Positions 20,614 to 31,105 of a DNA stretch of 47,274 nucleotides are shown here, piece by piece. Under the pieces are notes generated by a model. That model ran no database searches. It had not been told where the DNA came from and was given only the letters and a program-made list of their open reading frames with translations. The DNA is from Galdieria sulphuraria (taxonomy: Eukaryota > Rhodophyta > Bangiophyceae > Galdieriales > Galdieriaceae), in contig NW_005178407.1 of the NCBI RefSeq assembly GCF_000341285.1, positions 1 through 47,274 of the forward strand, read 5' to 3'. The translations under genes and the position numbers were made by a program. Position 1 is the first letter of the stretch. Each line of letters opens with the position of its first letter.

Positions 20614-21390
20614 ATGAAGAGACTCTTGAGTTTTCGGTCGATTCCGAGCGGTCTAAAAACTTTTGCTTATTTTTGTTTGAAAAAATCTTCATTTTCAACT
20701 TCTTCTTCTGCTGTTGTTTTACTCAGTGGTGGAGCTGACAGTGCGACTACTTTGGCAGTTGCTGTTCGTGACGGTTTTGAAGTGCATGCATTATCGTTTG
20801 ATTATGGTCAGCGGCATCGTCACGAGTTAGTATGTGCTAGTCGAGTAGCTGAACGTTTTGGTTGTCGAGAACATCGTATAGCACAAGTAGATCTTCGCGT
20901 ATTTGGTGGTTCAGCGTTGACCAGTAGCGATTGTGATGTTCCGAAGGATCGTCAAGATCGTTCTTCGTCTATTCCAGTTACGTACGTACCTGCGAGAAAC
21001 ACGCTGTTTTTAAGTTATGCACTTGCGTATGCTGAGGTGATTGGTGCTACGGATATTTTTATTGGTGCGAATGCAGTGGATTACAGTGGTTATCCTGATT
21101 GCCGACCTGCTTATTTCCGTGTATTTGAGCGATTGGCGTCGTTAGGCACGAAAGCAGGGGTGGAGCAAGGAGTGGAGTACAAAATTCACGCGCCATTGTT
21201 GCACCTTTCAAAAACGGAGATCATCCAACTGGGGATTCGTCTAGGTGTTGACTTTGGGATGACCCATTCTTGTTATGATCCTCAAGAGAGTGGTCGACCG
21301 TGTGGGCATTGTGATGCTTGTTGCATTCGACAAGAAGCGTTTCACAAGTTGGGGTTTGCACGTGACCCAGCGTTGGAACGATTTCAATAG
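20614..21390 (+). CDS. queC: 7-cyano-7-deazaguanine synthase (QueC), bacterial type with N-terminal extension
   Basis: QueC converts 7-carboxy-7-deazaguanine and ammonia to preQ0 with ATP, a late step on the bacterial queuosine/archaeosine pathway. The single intronless exon encodes 258 residues. Residues 1-32 (MKRLLSFRSIPSG onward, basic and Ser-rich) have no bacterial counterpart and look like an organelle presequence. The N-type ATP pyrophosphatase P-loop SGGADS is at residues 38-43, followed by FDYGQRHRHEL. TYVPARNTLFLS and GANAVDYSGYPDCRP, both family signatures, come next. The zinc site is complete: C220, C230, C233 and C236. G+C is about 47-55% on sampled lines, well above most neighbours. 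Eukaryotes are known to salvage queuine, not make preQ0, so a bacterial or organelle-derived origin is likely. Confidence 0.93.
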   Translation: MKRLLSFRSIPSGLKTFAYFCLKKSSFSTSSSAVVLLSGGADSATTLAVAVRDGFEVHALSFDYGQRHRHELVCASRVAERFGCREHRIAQVDLRVFGGSALTSSDCDVPKDRQDRSSSIPVTYVPARNTLFLSYALAYAEVIGATDIFIGANAVDYSGYPDCRPAYFRVFERLASLGTKAGVEQGVEYKIHAPLLHLSKTEIIQLGIRLGVDFGMTHSCYDPQESGRPCGHCDACCIRQEAFHKLGFARDPALERFQ

Positions 21391-21461
21391 CAATCATTTT
21401 ATTTCCTGAAAAATGAGGTATGTATATCATCTCCGCGTGAGAAGACAAACAACATGAAGCG

Positions 21462-22214
21462 TCAATCTCGTGATCGTCGTTTCTTCCCATCGACTTGAAC
21501 ACTAACATATTCTTTCATGCAATCCAAATAAAATCGAAGATTGGCATCCGACCAAGGTGGTCGTGCATAGCCTACACCAATCCGAGGTGTTGCAACGATA
21601 TCTTGAACACAGTTCCAGTTATCATCGTCAACATATAGCATACTCTCGTTACAAACAACACTTGTTTGGTTGAGTCGCTTATCCAACGCCATCGCTTGAC
21701 ACAACTTCGCAGGACCTAGAAAATCAGCATCTCCACTTTCGTTCCAAAGATGACGCCACTACTGGGCTTACCGTTACAAAGATTTTTAAAGTTGTTCTGT
21801 TTTCTCAACTTGCACATAGTGGTAATTCCTTGTAGTGGAAACAACGCACGAATCAATACCGCTTCACCCGGTTGACCCGTGGATATATTGAAACAGTAGT
21901 GCATCCCATAAATAAAATAAATATAGCTAGTCCCAGGAGCTTTCAATCATTATATATTACGAACAGTACACCAACAAGAAATCAATCTCATTCCTACCTT
22001 GGAACATGGGTTCCGTGCGTGCAGTTCTTTTCCCACCGTAAGAATGACAAGCTCGGTCCAAAGTCCCTAAATAGGCTTCTACTTCAATAATACGACCCAC
22101 CAAGACAACTTTTGTCTTTTCTTCTTCATCTTCATAGCGTCGAACAAGCCGTTTTCCAAGCAATTGTTTGGCTACTTGTATCGTCTCCTGGCCAAAGAAA
22201 GGGGCTGATAACAT
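21462..22214 (-). CDS. DNA-3-methyladenine (alkyladenine) DNA glycosylase, AAG/MPG family
   Basis: This enzyme starts base excision repair by removing 3-methyladenine, hypoxanthine and related lesions. Three exons with introns near 21959-22003 and 21721-21774 give about 215 residues. Exon 1 has QLLGKRLVRR and RIIEVEAYLG, whose Glu is the water-activating catalytic residue, then RACHSYGGKRTART. Exon 2 has APGTSYIYFIYGMHYCFNI, including the intercalating-Tyr region, and GEAVLIRALFPL. Exon 3 has CNGPAKLCQAMALDK, split across the second intron, and PRIGVGYARPPW. The sequence resembles eukaryotic members at least as well as bacterial ones. It shares the elevated G+C of the neighbouring QueC. No clear transit peptide is present. 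It converges on QueC with 71 bases between stops. Confidence 0.88.
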
Positions 22215-22249
22215 GAATCTCTAATTTTTTTTTGTAGTTGTTGAAATGA

Positions 22250-24606
22250 TCATTGAATACAATAAGCACCAATCAAAGTGGACACTACACCTGACAATGT
22301 ACATGGAGGAATACTAGTAGAAGGATGCCATCTCATGGCTTCTATTTCAAATACCATTGTTTCACTAGTCAAATATTTACTCATCTGCTCAGCTACTTGG
22401 GCTGGAGTATCCCAGCTTTCTAAAGGCGATAATAACGATGAGATGCGAGATAGAAAAGTATCATCAAAAGCTTCTAAAAGTATTCGACTACAAGATGACG
22501 CTTTTCTAAGAACCGTCTTTTTATCACGATAAGGACGACAAACTTCTCTTTTGGTACATAAAACGGTGATTGTCTGTTGCTCATCACAGCTTGACAAATC
22601 CAACAGGTATTCCAAGTGTTGTTGTGTACAACAACGTGTTGAAGCTTGTTTTTGCTCTTTTTCACTCCCATCTTGCCTTGAGCTGATAAGATATTGCTCC
22701 ACTTGTGGAAATTTGGGTAAATAGGAAGGACATTCCCAAACTTGTAAGAGTTCATATCCCTTTTTATATCTCCACTTTACTTTCTTCACCCTTCCTTGAC
22801 ACAAAAAAGTCCTGCTTTCTCCAAGATGTAAAAGTTTTGCACGATTTTCCAGTTCCCCAAAAGTAATCAGATATTCCATTAGGGAGTCGTTCAACCGGGA
22901 AGGTAAAGACTCCAACCAATCAGGATGGTTACGAATCCTAGTATAGGTGGATAGGCAATCTTTTTGTTCCAAGTCATCTGAATCTTCTCCAAAAAGTTCT
23001 TCAAATGATATTTCTGGATGATTCCAACGCATTATCTGCCATTGCTCATCCAAGTAAATAAACTGACTCGAAAAGGTAGTCTTTAAATAAAATGAGTTTT
23101 GTTCCATGTTCTCATCCACTCTACACAACCGACAATCGGTAACCAACAAAGGACGCCCCACTTGCAAAGAATAGAAACATTTGGGTTGGGAACAAGAATA
23201 CATCAATATAGGAATGTCAAAGGGTGAAGAAGAGTCCCTTATCAATACCTAGAGTGTTGTTTATCTATCGAATACATCTCAACCCTATCAAGATAAATGG
23301 ATACTTACCCATCGACGTTCATAAAAGCGATATTCATGCGTAGGACGATAACGTTGAATGGGAAACAATCTATGTATTCTACCTACAAAGTCACAAAAGG
23401 ATTCTCTTGCTGCTTGATTTCTCAACGTCGACCATTTCATCAAGTTCAAACTAACAAAAATCAATTCCTTTCAAAACTTAATTATGGAAAATTACTTTGT
23501 ACATACCGAATGGGTGGGCAACTTTGTCTCAGGTTGCGACTCATAGCTTGCCTATAATCTAGAATGAACATCTTGCCTTGAGGATTGCTAGGATTCAATA
23601 ATATTTCAGTATTATTATCTTTTTGGCGTATACGATATCCTTCCAGTATGATAATATCATCCAACTGAATAGACTCAAAATATCGAAAATACAACGTATA
23701 CCAACAAATAACTTGAGCAACCATGTGATGGTCAGCTATCTGCAACTCGAACTTGATGGGAAATTTTTGTTCCGACTCTCTTCTACCAAAATGTGAACAA
23801 CTAAACTTTTTCACCACACGTCCTATCAAAGGAAGAGCTGTGGTGATTTTTCTATTCTCATGGAAAGATACCACTTTGGATAGCAGTTGAGGTTGAGAAT
23901 CACCAAAAAGTTGAAAAGAGTCGATGATGATATCTTCACGATGAATATGGGGATCGACGGGTACGCAGTCTTCCGTATTCAAGGATAGATAATGAAGTCT
24001 TCTACCTGCCAACGGTTGCGGTCGTGTCTCGCAAGGGTCCGCATTATCAGGGAATATCAATCTATTTCTCTCTAATACTGGTCCCATTTGTAACACCGAA
24101 AGTTGATGAACGACTAAAAAAGTAGCTATGGGAATTCTCCCTTCGTTTCTTCTCCATTCATATTTTTCTAACTTTATGCAAGTAGAAATAGTAAGCCAAC
24201 CGTATTGCACCAAACCATTCAATAATGGTGAAAAGAGACACTTCAAAAGATAGTTGCCATCACTGAGTAACAAGTCATATGCTGGGGTCTTCCAGTCAGC
24301 TATCTGTTGTTGTTGTTGTTGTTGTTGTACAATGTTACTAATGCTATTATTGAGACTCTCATATTGACTCGATGACCTACTAGGACTTGACTTTTTAGTA
24401 GGTGAAGACCTTTCAGTTGTGCTTTCTTCAATTGGGAACTGTTCTAATAACCCAATGTTCTCAAAGAAGGAAGAGTCTTGTAAATATCTTTGGATTCCAA
24501 CCACTACCAATCTAGTTGCTTCACGTGGTGAAATGGAGTGTTCTAAACCATCGCTTTGTGTATTTCGTAGAGTTAGAGTTCCGTTCTCGGTAAGTGAATA
24601 AACCAT
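22250..24606 (-). CDS. RADX-like RPA-related single-stranded DNA-binding protein (OB folds)
   Basis: Two long open frames (24606-23482 and 23245-22250) join through a middle exon into one gene. Exon 1 is 24606-23507, exon 2 is 23450-23309 and exon 3 is 23248-22250, with introns of 56 and 60 bases in matching phase, giving 746 residues. From memory of human RADX, the same blocks occur in the same order: VVGIQRYLQD near the N terminus, DLLLSDGNYLLKC opening an OB fold, LAGRRLHYLSLNTED, then FELQIADHHMVAQVICW in a second OB fold. FVGRIHRLF and YERRWVLIRDSSS with SCSQPKCF follow in the third part. RADX binds ssDNA at replication forks and restrains RAD51. A polyglutamine run of eight lies at about residues 93-100. 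Alternatives are a divergent RPA1 or another OB-fold protein. The function in algae is inference. Confidence 0.62.
24306..24328. repeat. CAA-type trinucleotide repeat encoding polyglutamine
   Basis: A TTG run on the plus strand that reads as about eight CAA (Gln) codons in the RADX-like gene, in a Ser-rich linker before the first OB fold. Its length may vary between strains. Confidence 0.8.
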
Positions 24607-24760
24607 AGCGCGCTTTTTTCGTAGTTTTGTGTATTCCGCCCCAAAAGAAAAGAAAGAAAAATGCTCAAGGCGGGCAAATTGAAGTGGGATTAAGAAATTC
24701 CATTTTGTTGATCAACACGAACACCGATAGTTTCCATGATAAGCTCGTTAACGCACAAAG

Positions 24761-27105
24761 CTATATCACTGCAACGGTGCCAATTTCTAAAGTGTCTACT
24801 GGCAAACCCAAGACTTCATCAATATTGGCAGATACGTGTTTGAGTATATTACACAATCGAACCATCCAACGATGTATCAAGTGTGCATCCTTTCTTGGCT
24901 TCAGTTCCGTTCTTCCTTTAAAAAAACTCAGTGGATCATGTAATAACTGTACATCCGGAGTAAGTTGAACTTCAGCAGTTCTCAAAACTTCTTGCATATG
25001 CAATACCTTTTCGGCATAACCTATCCTTTCTAATGAACACAATACAATAGAAAAAAACTCAAGTAGATATTACCTATATTGACTACCAATCGATATAAAC
25101 TTTGACTATATCGAATCAAGTGAAATCGAACATCTTCATCTACAAAAGGTACAGGAGCAGAACGAATAGTTACAAATATCAGTACTCGAGGTAAAACATG
25201 TAACTTGTTCAAAATAGCTTTCAATGGATAGGGAATTCCATATACTGAAGATGTCAAGAATATTCCAGTACCTTGGACCCTACAAGTTAAGTGTTCTGTT
25301 GGACTAGCCATGTATTGTTGATATTCCGACCATCGAAGACAATGATTAGTCATATACTTTTCTTGTTGTTTAGAGCCCCATTGCCAAACACTCATTAAAA
25401 ACACAGTGATGAGACAAATAACTACGGGAACATAACCACCAGTGGGAACTTTGGTAAGTGAACTTGACCATAAAAGAATGTCGACCGTGCCCAAAACCAA
25501 AGGATAGCCTATCCATATGTACCAAGGCTTTTTCCAACCATATGCGATAACCAAAGTGTACAAAAAACTTGTCGTCACGAAACTGGTTGAAACAGCTACT
25601 CCAAATGCACTAGTTAATGCTGAACTCGTACGAAAGCCAACTTCCAGTGATAATGTAATGATGGCTAATATAATATTGATTTCCGGTAAAAACACTTGAC
25701 CATATATCTGTGTATTGGTTCTCTTCACACGAAGCCTTGGAAATAAGTCCATTGCTACTGCTTGTCCCATAATAGAAAATGCTCCACTAACAATAGCTTG
25801 TGAAGCCACGATGGCAGCTAATGTACTTATAACTATGAGAGGCCATAATAGCTGAGTAGAAACTTGATAAAAAAATATCTTATCTCCCGCACGTATTGCC
25901 AATTCTGGTTGCGCTGCAATCATTGCCAATTGTCCAAAATAAGACAAAAGTACGGAAGGAAACACGATACCAAGCCAACCGATCCTCATAGGAGTTCTTC
26001 CAAAATGTCCCATGTCTGCATACATGGCTTCAGAACCTGTCAAGGATAATAATGCAGCTGATAGTTTAACAAAACCCACAGAATTGTCATTCCATACATA
26101 TCCTATTCCTCTGAAAGCATACCAAGGATTGATACATTGGAATATTTTTGGATAATAAATAATATTTCGAATTCCTGCTACGGATTGACAAATACAGAAA
26201 ACGAATAGAATAGGACCATATGCCCAACCAATTCTTGAGGAACCAAGCGGTTGTCCGACAAATACAATAAATAATATGGCTACACTTATTCCCACTACGG
26301 AAGAAGTACTCAAGGATGGAATTCCAACCTGCAGTCCTTGTATTGCACTAACCACACTAATGAAGCATCAGCTTAACATATCTCTCAGAAATCCATATTT
26401 TACTTACGATATTGCTGGAGTCAACGTTCCATCAGCCAGCAACGCTCCAGCACCAATCATAGCTACTATTTTAGCCACTTGAAATACTTTAGGTTTGACA
26501 TTTTTTTGTTTTAGTAGACCAATAATAGCAAAAGCTCCACCCTCTCCGTTATGGTCTGCCATAGGAACGAATATGGTATATTTTATAGTTGGTACAAGAA
26601 TAAGCAACCAAAATATGATACTTCCACTTGCCATTATTTCCAATTCCGAAGGTATTTTGCCGTTTGCGGCATAAACCAAAGTGGATATGGTATACAGTGT
26701 TGAAGTACACAAGTCTCCATAGGACAAGCCCAAGTTTTGTAAGGTTCTTTTGACTATAGTCCATAGGTTGGGGTTATCCGTATAAGTAAACAAGTCTTCG
26801 ACAGGTTTTACCAGCAACTCTTCCTCAGCCAATCCGTTGGCAATGGGTGAGAAAGATACTAAAGTTCCTGGTGGACAGTATTTTTCATTCTTATTTTTCA
26901 TAGCTTCATTTCGTAAGTATTCCAATCTAGTGGTTAAAGACTTCAAGGTGGCGTCTTGGTTTTCCAACGCGCTGTTGCTTTCTTCACTATCGAGTTCTTG
27001 TTGCACATAATGTTGTTGGTATGCTGTACATTGCATTGTATTTGTAGTTCTTTGTGTTGAGTGATGGAAAGTGCTACTACTGGCAACAGAGTGTGCCATC
27101 ATCAT
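24761..27105 (-). CDS. KUP/HAK-type potassium transporter
   Basis: A proton-coupled potassium importer of the KUP/HAK/KT family, found in bacteria, fungi and plants but not animals. Three exons (27105-26408, 26356-25074 and 25029-24761) join in phase and encode 749 residues. About 100 polar, Gln/Ser/Asn-rich cytosolic residues precede the first helix. Family hallmarks follow: GLSYGDLCTSTLYT (the GDIGTSPLY-like motif), NGEGGAFAIIGLLK, GALLADGTLTPAIS, SLTGSEAMYADMGHFG and TGGYVPV. The C-terminal cytosolic domain ends in LGLPVDTLEIGTVAVI, matching the usual C terminus. About 12 membrane helices are expected. The GDLCTS variant replaces the usual GDIGTS, a conservative change at the start of the pore region. 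It is tandem with the 5'-nucleotidase gene, whose stop lies only about 30 bases from its start codon. Confidence 0.93.
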
Positions 27106-27135
27106 CAGCCAATCAATCCTCCTTTTTTATATTTA

Positions 27136-28954
27136 TTATTGAGAAGATTCCATCGCGGCAAATTTGTCTTCAGGTTGATCTTCATGCTATAAAATTATTA
27201 TCAAACATATGATAACTCATCATTTCAATACTCTACTTACTGGTAGGGGTTGAACAATACCAGGAGAAAAGACATAAAATATGGGATAATGAATAAGGTT
27301 CACTACATCACTCGTATACAAGTCGGCATAACGTTGCATTTGCCAAGAAAAGTAACTTGGACGAGTTCCTGTCCTAAACAAAGAACCAAAGAATACGTTG
27401 TAACTTGCATCCAATGCTAAGCGAGTCTGAGAAATATGTTGGCGTAAATCTTTGGCATCCGGTGGAACCGAAGAATCCGAGTCAAGCCCTAATGACGCCA
27501 TTCTTTATATAAATATATATATCCATGGACTTGTATATGTCTACATATACTTACCTCGATATATTTCTGCTCGAATCCATTCCAAATTATGCAATTTATC
27601 GCGCATATCTTTGGTTTGGACAAATGACGTAATCTCGTCATTCAATTCTCGAATAACCAACAAAGACCGCCATTGATGTGATTTTTTGGAAACCAAAACA
27701 TCAGAAAAAATATGGTCGCCAATATACAAAACATCATTTCCTTGAGAGTCGGTCAGTTGTCGAAATATTTCTACATTACCTCCATGAAACACTTTGCCCA
27801 AAGTGTTCTTCTTCAATTGTTCTATATCAATTACTGACAACTTGAGACGTCCTGAATTCAAATCGACTTCTCTCATAGCAGTTCCTTCACCAAAAAAGGA
27901 GGGTTTGCGTGCACCCACTATGACCAAGTCAAAATAATGACGCCATGAATGGCCCAAAATATGTTTCATAACAGCATCCGTATACAACCATTCGGAATTA
28001 GTCAATAAGAAACAAAATTTTCCTCTTTCTTTCAATCTTTTCAATAATAGAGACAATCTTTCGTCTCTACGGACATAATGATCGAGATTTTCCAAAGTTT
28101 TCTTTTTCAATAAGCCATCATGATGAATGTTATCCATTGCATGCATCATATCTTGAAATAAACTAGAATAAGATATAACTGCATCCTTGCTTGAATTTTT
28201 AGAATCTTCTAAACCATGACCAAATGAATGGTCAAAGTGGTCCACCAAATCTGCAAAAAGGCAAGCTTGAGGCAAAGCAAATAAAGTATCGATGGCAAAG
28301 AATCGAGTTCCTATTTGGTCACTCGGAATGAATAAGGAAGGATATTCTACCCTTGTTTCTTCTCTAGTATGTGTCTTTCTTCCATGAACACTCAATAAAA
28401 TGGCACCAAAAGAGTCCAACTACACAAGCTTATTGAGTTGGTGCGTTGACGATATCTTCTACTTACTTTTATCAAGTTGCCCTTTTGTTTGTCCAATAAT
28501 AAACCTCTTATAGGAAACTTTGGGTCATAATGTAAAGATAATAATTCTTCTGGATAACCAGCCCCATATATCAAATCGTGTAAAGCTAAAGAATAGGTCA
28601 ACTCTTCATAGGCTGGTGACTGATATACGGCAAGGGTATAATCCATATCAAATCCATAAAAGTGAATATCTTCCAAGTTGGTATCTCTGTTGGCATATAT
28701 TCTATTTTCTGCATATCTTCTATACTTTCTTGGAAGTTGTGAAGGGTTCAAGGATTCTATCCACTTGAGTTGTTCTGATTGGGGTAGGGAGGCAGTTTCT
28801 TCTGATAATCCAGCCCAAGGATTGTCTCTAAACAATACTTCAACTATATTCCAATATCTACCTTGAATCGTTACCTTTCATTCTGAGACAATATACCCAA
28901 TTCTGAAAGTCTTTGTAAAGCCAAGTTGGTAAAACTTCTCGATGGAGACTGCAT
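27136..28954 (-). CDS. HAD-superfamily 5'-nucleotidase (NT5C2/NT5DC family)
   Basis: A cytosolic purine-type 5'-nucleotidase of the HAD-IG family, which dephosphorylates nucleoside monophosphates such as IMP or GMP. About five exons join. The first (28954-28879) encodes the N terminus, the second (about 28830-28468) contains motif I, FYGFDMDYTLAVY, with the nucleophile Asp and acid/base Asp. The third (28420-27555) carries FLLTNSEWLYTDAVM (motif II region) and VLYIGDHIFSDVLVSKK (motif IV). The fourth (about 27484-27242) has DASYNVFFGSLFRTGTRPSYF and RYADLYTSDVVNLI, both specific for this family. A tiny last exon adds HEDQPEDKF and ends at TAA 27138. All catalytic motifs are present. The gene is 30 bases downstream of the KUP start codon and shares a 26-base divergent gap with the YgfZ-like gene. 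Confidence 0.88.
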
Positions 28955-28980
28955 GATCAATCAATCCGTATCTTTTGGAG
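28955..28980. promoter_or_regulatory. 26-base divergent start-codon gap
   Basis: Only 26 bases separate the ATG of the minus-strand nucleotidase (28954) and the ATG of the plus-strand YgfZ-like gene (28981). The transcription start sites must overlap inside coding DNA, or one start codon lies further in than predicted. No classical element is visible. Confidence 0.4.
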
Positions 28981-30246
28981 ATGAATTGCTTTCTGTCACC
29001 TCTTTCCTTATGTACTCGTGTCAACCAGTATCAACTTTCAAAAAGCTTATTTTTGGGTAACCAACTCTGCAAATATTCTTGTTGTACAGTTAAGAAGAAG
29101 TATCCAGTTGATTTGCCCATTTCCCACTCTTCGAAACTGTTTGCAAGTGTCAATATATCTCTCGTATGGGAACAACTAGAAAAAGGTGCTGTAGTATTTG
29201 ATTTTCCTAAATATAGTTATTTTAGAATATCCGGTGATGATCGCCTTTCATTTCTTCATAATATGAGCAGCAATCACTTTTTGAATTCGCAACCCTTTGA
29301 ATCCCGATGGACTTGTTTTCTAACTTCAACAGGAAGGATATTGGATGTGGCTCTGGTACTAGTGCTAAAAGATTCCATTTTGGTTGTTTCCTCGATAGAA
29401 AAGAAACAAATGCTTTGGGAACATTTCGATAAGCATATCTTCCCTATGGATAACGTATCTGTAACGGAAGAAAACTATGCAAGTTTTGTATGGATTGGAA
29501 AGCAAGCAGTGGATTGGATTCAAAACTGGTATCAACAACTAGGAATGAATGGAGACCAAGAGCAGTTCCAAGTCTTTGATCATACAAACCATCCTATTTA
29601 CTTACTTCAGCAATCCACTTTGGAACCCAAATGGAAAGGATATCTACTCCTTTGCTCAGCTGAGGATATTCACAAGGTACATGCAAGTATGTCCAGTTTC
29701 CAAAAGAAAGGATTTCTTCTATTTCATATGGACAAGGAGCATTGGGAATGTTTGAGAATAGAGATGGGCAAAGGAAATGTACTTTGCGAATGGAGTGAAC
29801 AATATCATCCATTAGAAGCTGGTTTATGGCATATGGTTTCCTTTCAAAAAGGTTGTTATCTCGGACAAGAAACAATACTTCGACTGAAAACTTATGGAGG
29901 AGTCAAAAGATACTTGGTTGGATGGTTTCTTGAATATCCAGTAGAAACACCCAGTCATGTCTATTGCCAAAAAAGAAGAGTAGGAAACATTACGAGTTGC
30001 AAAACTATACAGAAAACAACAACAAGAGAATCCCAGCCACAAGACATGACGGTTGTGATAGGTTTAGGTTATCTTCAAAGCGAATATGCTACTTTGGAAT
30101 ATGAGATGGATAAACCCTTAGAAAGGATAGCTTCTATACAAGATTTGCCTTGGGAATCAACTATATTCTTCTCTAAAGTACCTGGACAAACATCCACTCC
30201 AGTAAAATGTATAGTTAGAAGGATCGTCTTTCCTGTATGGCACTAG
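28981..30246 (+). CDS. YgfZ/GcvT-like folate-binding protein (IBA57 family)
   Basis: YgfZ-type proteins use folate to help build or repair Fe-S clusters. The single exon encodes 421 residues from ATG 28981; the frame extends two codons further without an ATG. Residues 1-70 are Ser/Lys/Cys-rich without homology and probably form a transit peptide for plastid or mitochondrion. GAVVFDFPKYSYFRISGDDR starts the folate-binding domain. FLTSTGRILDVALV is next. The signature KGCYLGQET is present near residue 300, with the conserved Cys. RYLVGW marks the start of the C-terminal barrel. Plants have two such proteins, IBA57 in mitochondria and a plastid COG0354 protein; the sequence alone does not decide which this is. 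Confidence 0.85.
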   Translation: MNCFLSPLSLCTRVNQYQLSKSLFLGNQLCKYSCCTVKKKYPVDLPISHSSKLFASVNISLVWEQLEKGAVVFDFPKYSYFRISGDDRLSFLHNMSSNHFLNSQPFESRWTCFLTSTGRILDVALVLVLKDSILVVSSIEKKQMLWEHFDKHIFPMDNVSVTEENYASFVWIGKQAVDWIQNWYQQLGMNGDQEQFQVFDHTNHPIYLLQQSTLEPKWKGYLLLCSAEDIHKVHASMSSFQKKGFLLFHMDKEHWECLRIEMGKGNVLCEWSEQYHPLEAGLWHMVSFQKGCYLGQETILRLKTYGGVKRYLVGWFLEYPVETPSHVYCQKRRVGNITSCKTIQKTTTRESQPQDMTVVIGLGYLQSEYATLEYEMDKPLERIASIQDLPWESTIFFSKVPGQTSTPVKCIVRRIVFPVWH

Positions 30247-30255
30247 AAGCGCTTC

Positions 30256-30780
30256 CTAATGATGAAATAAATAAATGAACTGTGGGTTTTCAGGATCCAA
30301 CAATGCCAAACAAGTATTATGAATATGATTATTTTCGTTACTAGATAATAGAATGCTATATGGCTGTTGGGCTTTCCTATAATGAAGTTTCCCAAAACAA
30401 TAAACAGTATCTGAAACCAACAAATGATATACCTACCATGAGGAGATACGCGCCACTTCCAATACATACTGAATGATTTGATAAGTCTTTCCTTCGTCTT
30501 GAGTATGAAAACAGGAAAATTCCAGCGAACCAACGTCACAAATGTCTTCATTTCCCATAGACTCGTTTACTTTAGCTCTGAATACAGGAGGTCCAAAGAG
30601 TTCTTGTTGAACGGCTTCTTGGAAAATTCCATTCAAGTCCAACTCTAAAGCTTGCAGTTGAGGAGAACAGGGAGGCTTCCAAATAAATACCAAACGAAAT
30701 ACAGAAACATAAACTTGTCCAAAACCAAAGTAGTCTTCTTTAATAAACCTGGTTAGCTTTTCAGAAACTCTACTATCCAT
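30256..30780 (-). CDS. Hypothetical protein, two exons
   Basis: Exon 1 (30780 to about 30437) and exon 2 (about 30369-30256) are joined by a short intron with GTAGGT donor and give about 153 residues. The N terminus is compact and amphipathic (FIKEDYFGFGQVYVSVFRLVF); the middle is acidic with ELDLNGIFQEAV and the tail polar. There is no signal peptide or membrane helix. I do not recognise the family. It converges on the YgfZ-like gene with only 9 bases between stops, which suggests overlapping 3' ends of the transcripts. Confidence 0.55.
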
Positions 30781-31105
30781 TTTGTGACTCTCACAAGTTA
30801 CCCATTGCTATCTCTTATAGTGTACTGAAAACGAACAAAACTACAGTCCCATACAAATGCCTCTCCTTCTCTTCTTTCAGGAGACCTAGAGAAGTTTCTA
30901 GCAACTTCACTTAAAAAACAAGCGCTTCATTACCCATCACTTCTCAATAAAGGATTGATCCTCATTCCTTTCTTACACCACCAAAGAGAAATGGCGCAAT
31001 TATCTTTTAGAAAAAATGCAATTTGCCTTGGCAATTTTAGAGCACGTTGTTGTATGATTGATTGTGTACAGCTCATCCTTTTAGTTGAGTGATCATAAAG
31101 AAGCA

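Noticed and set aside
20725-20742. Ala in the QueC P-loop (SGGADS instead of the more common SGGxDS with Leu or Gln)
   Set aside because: This position varies among QueC proteins, so it is not evidence of inactivation.
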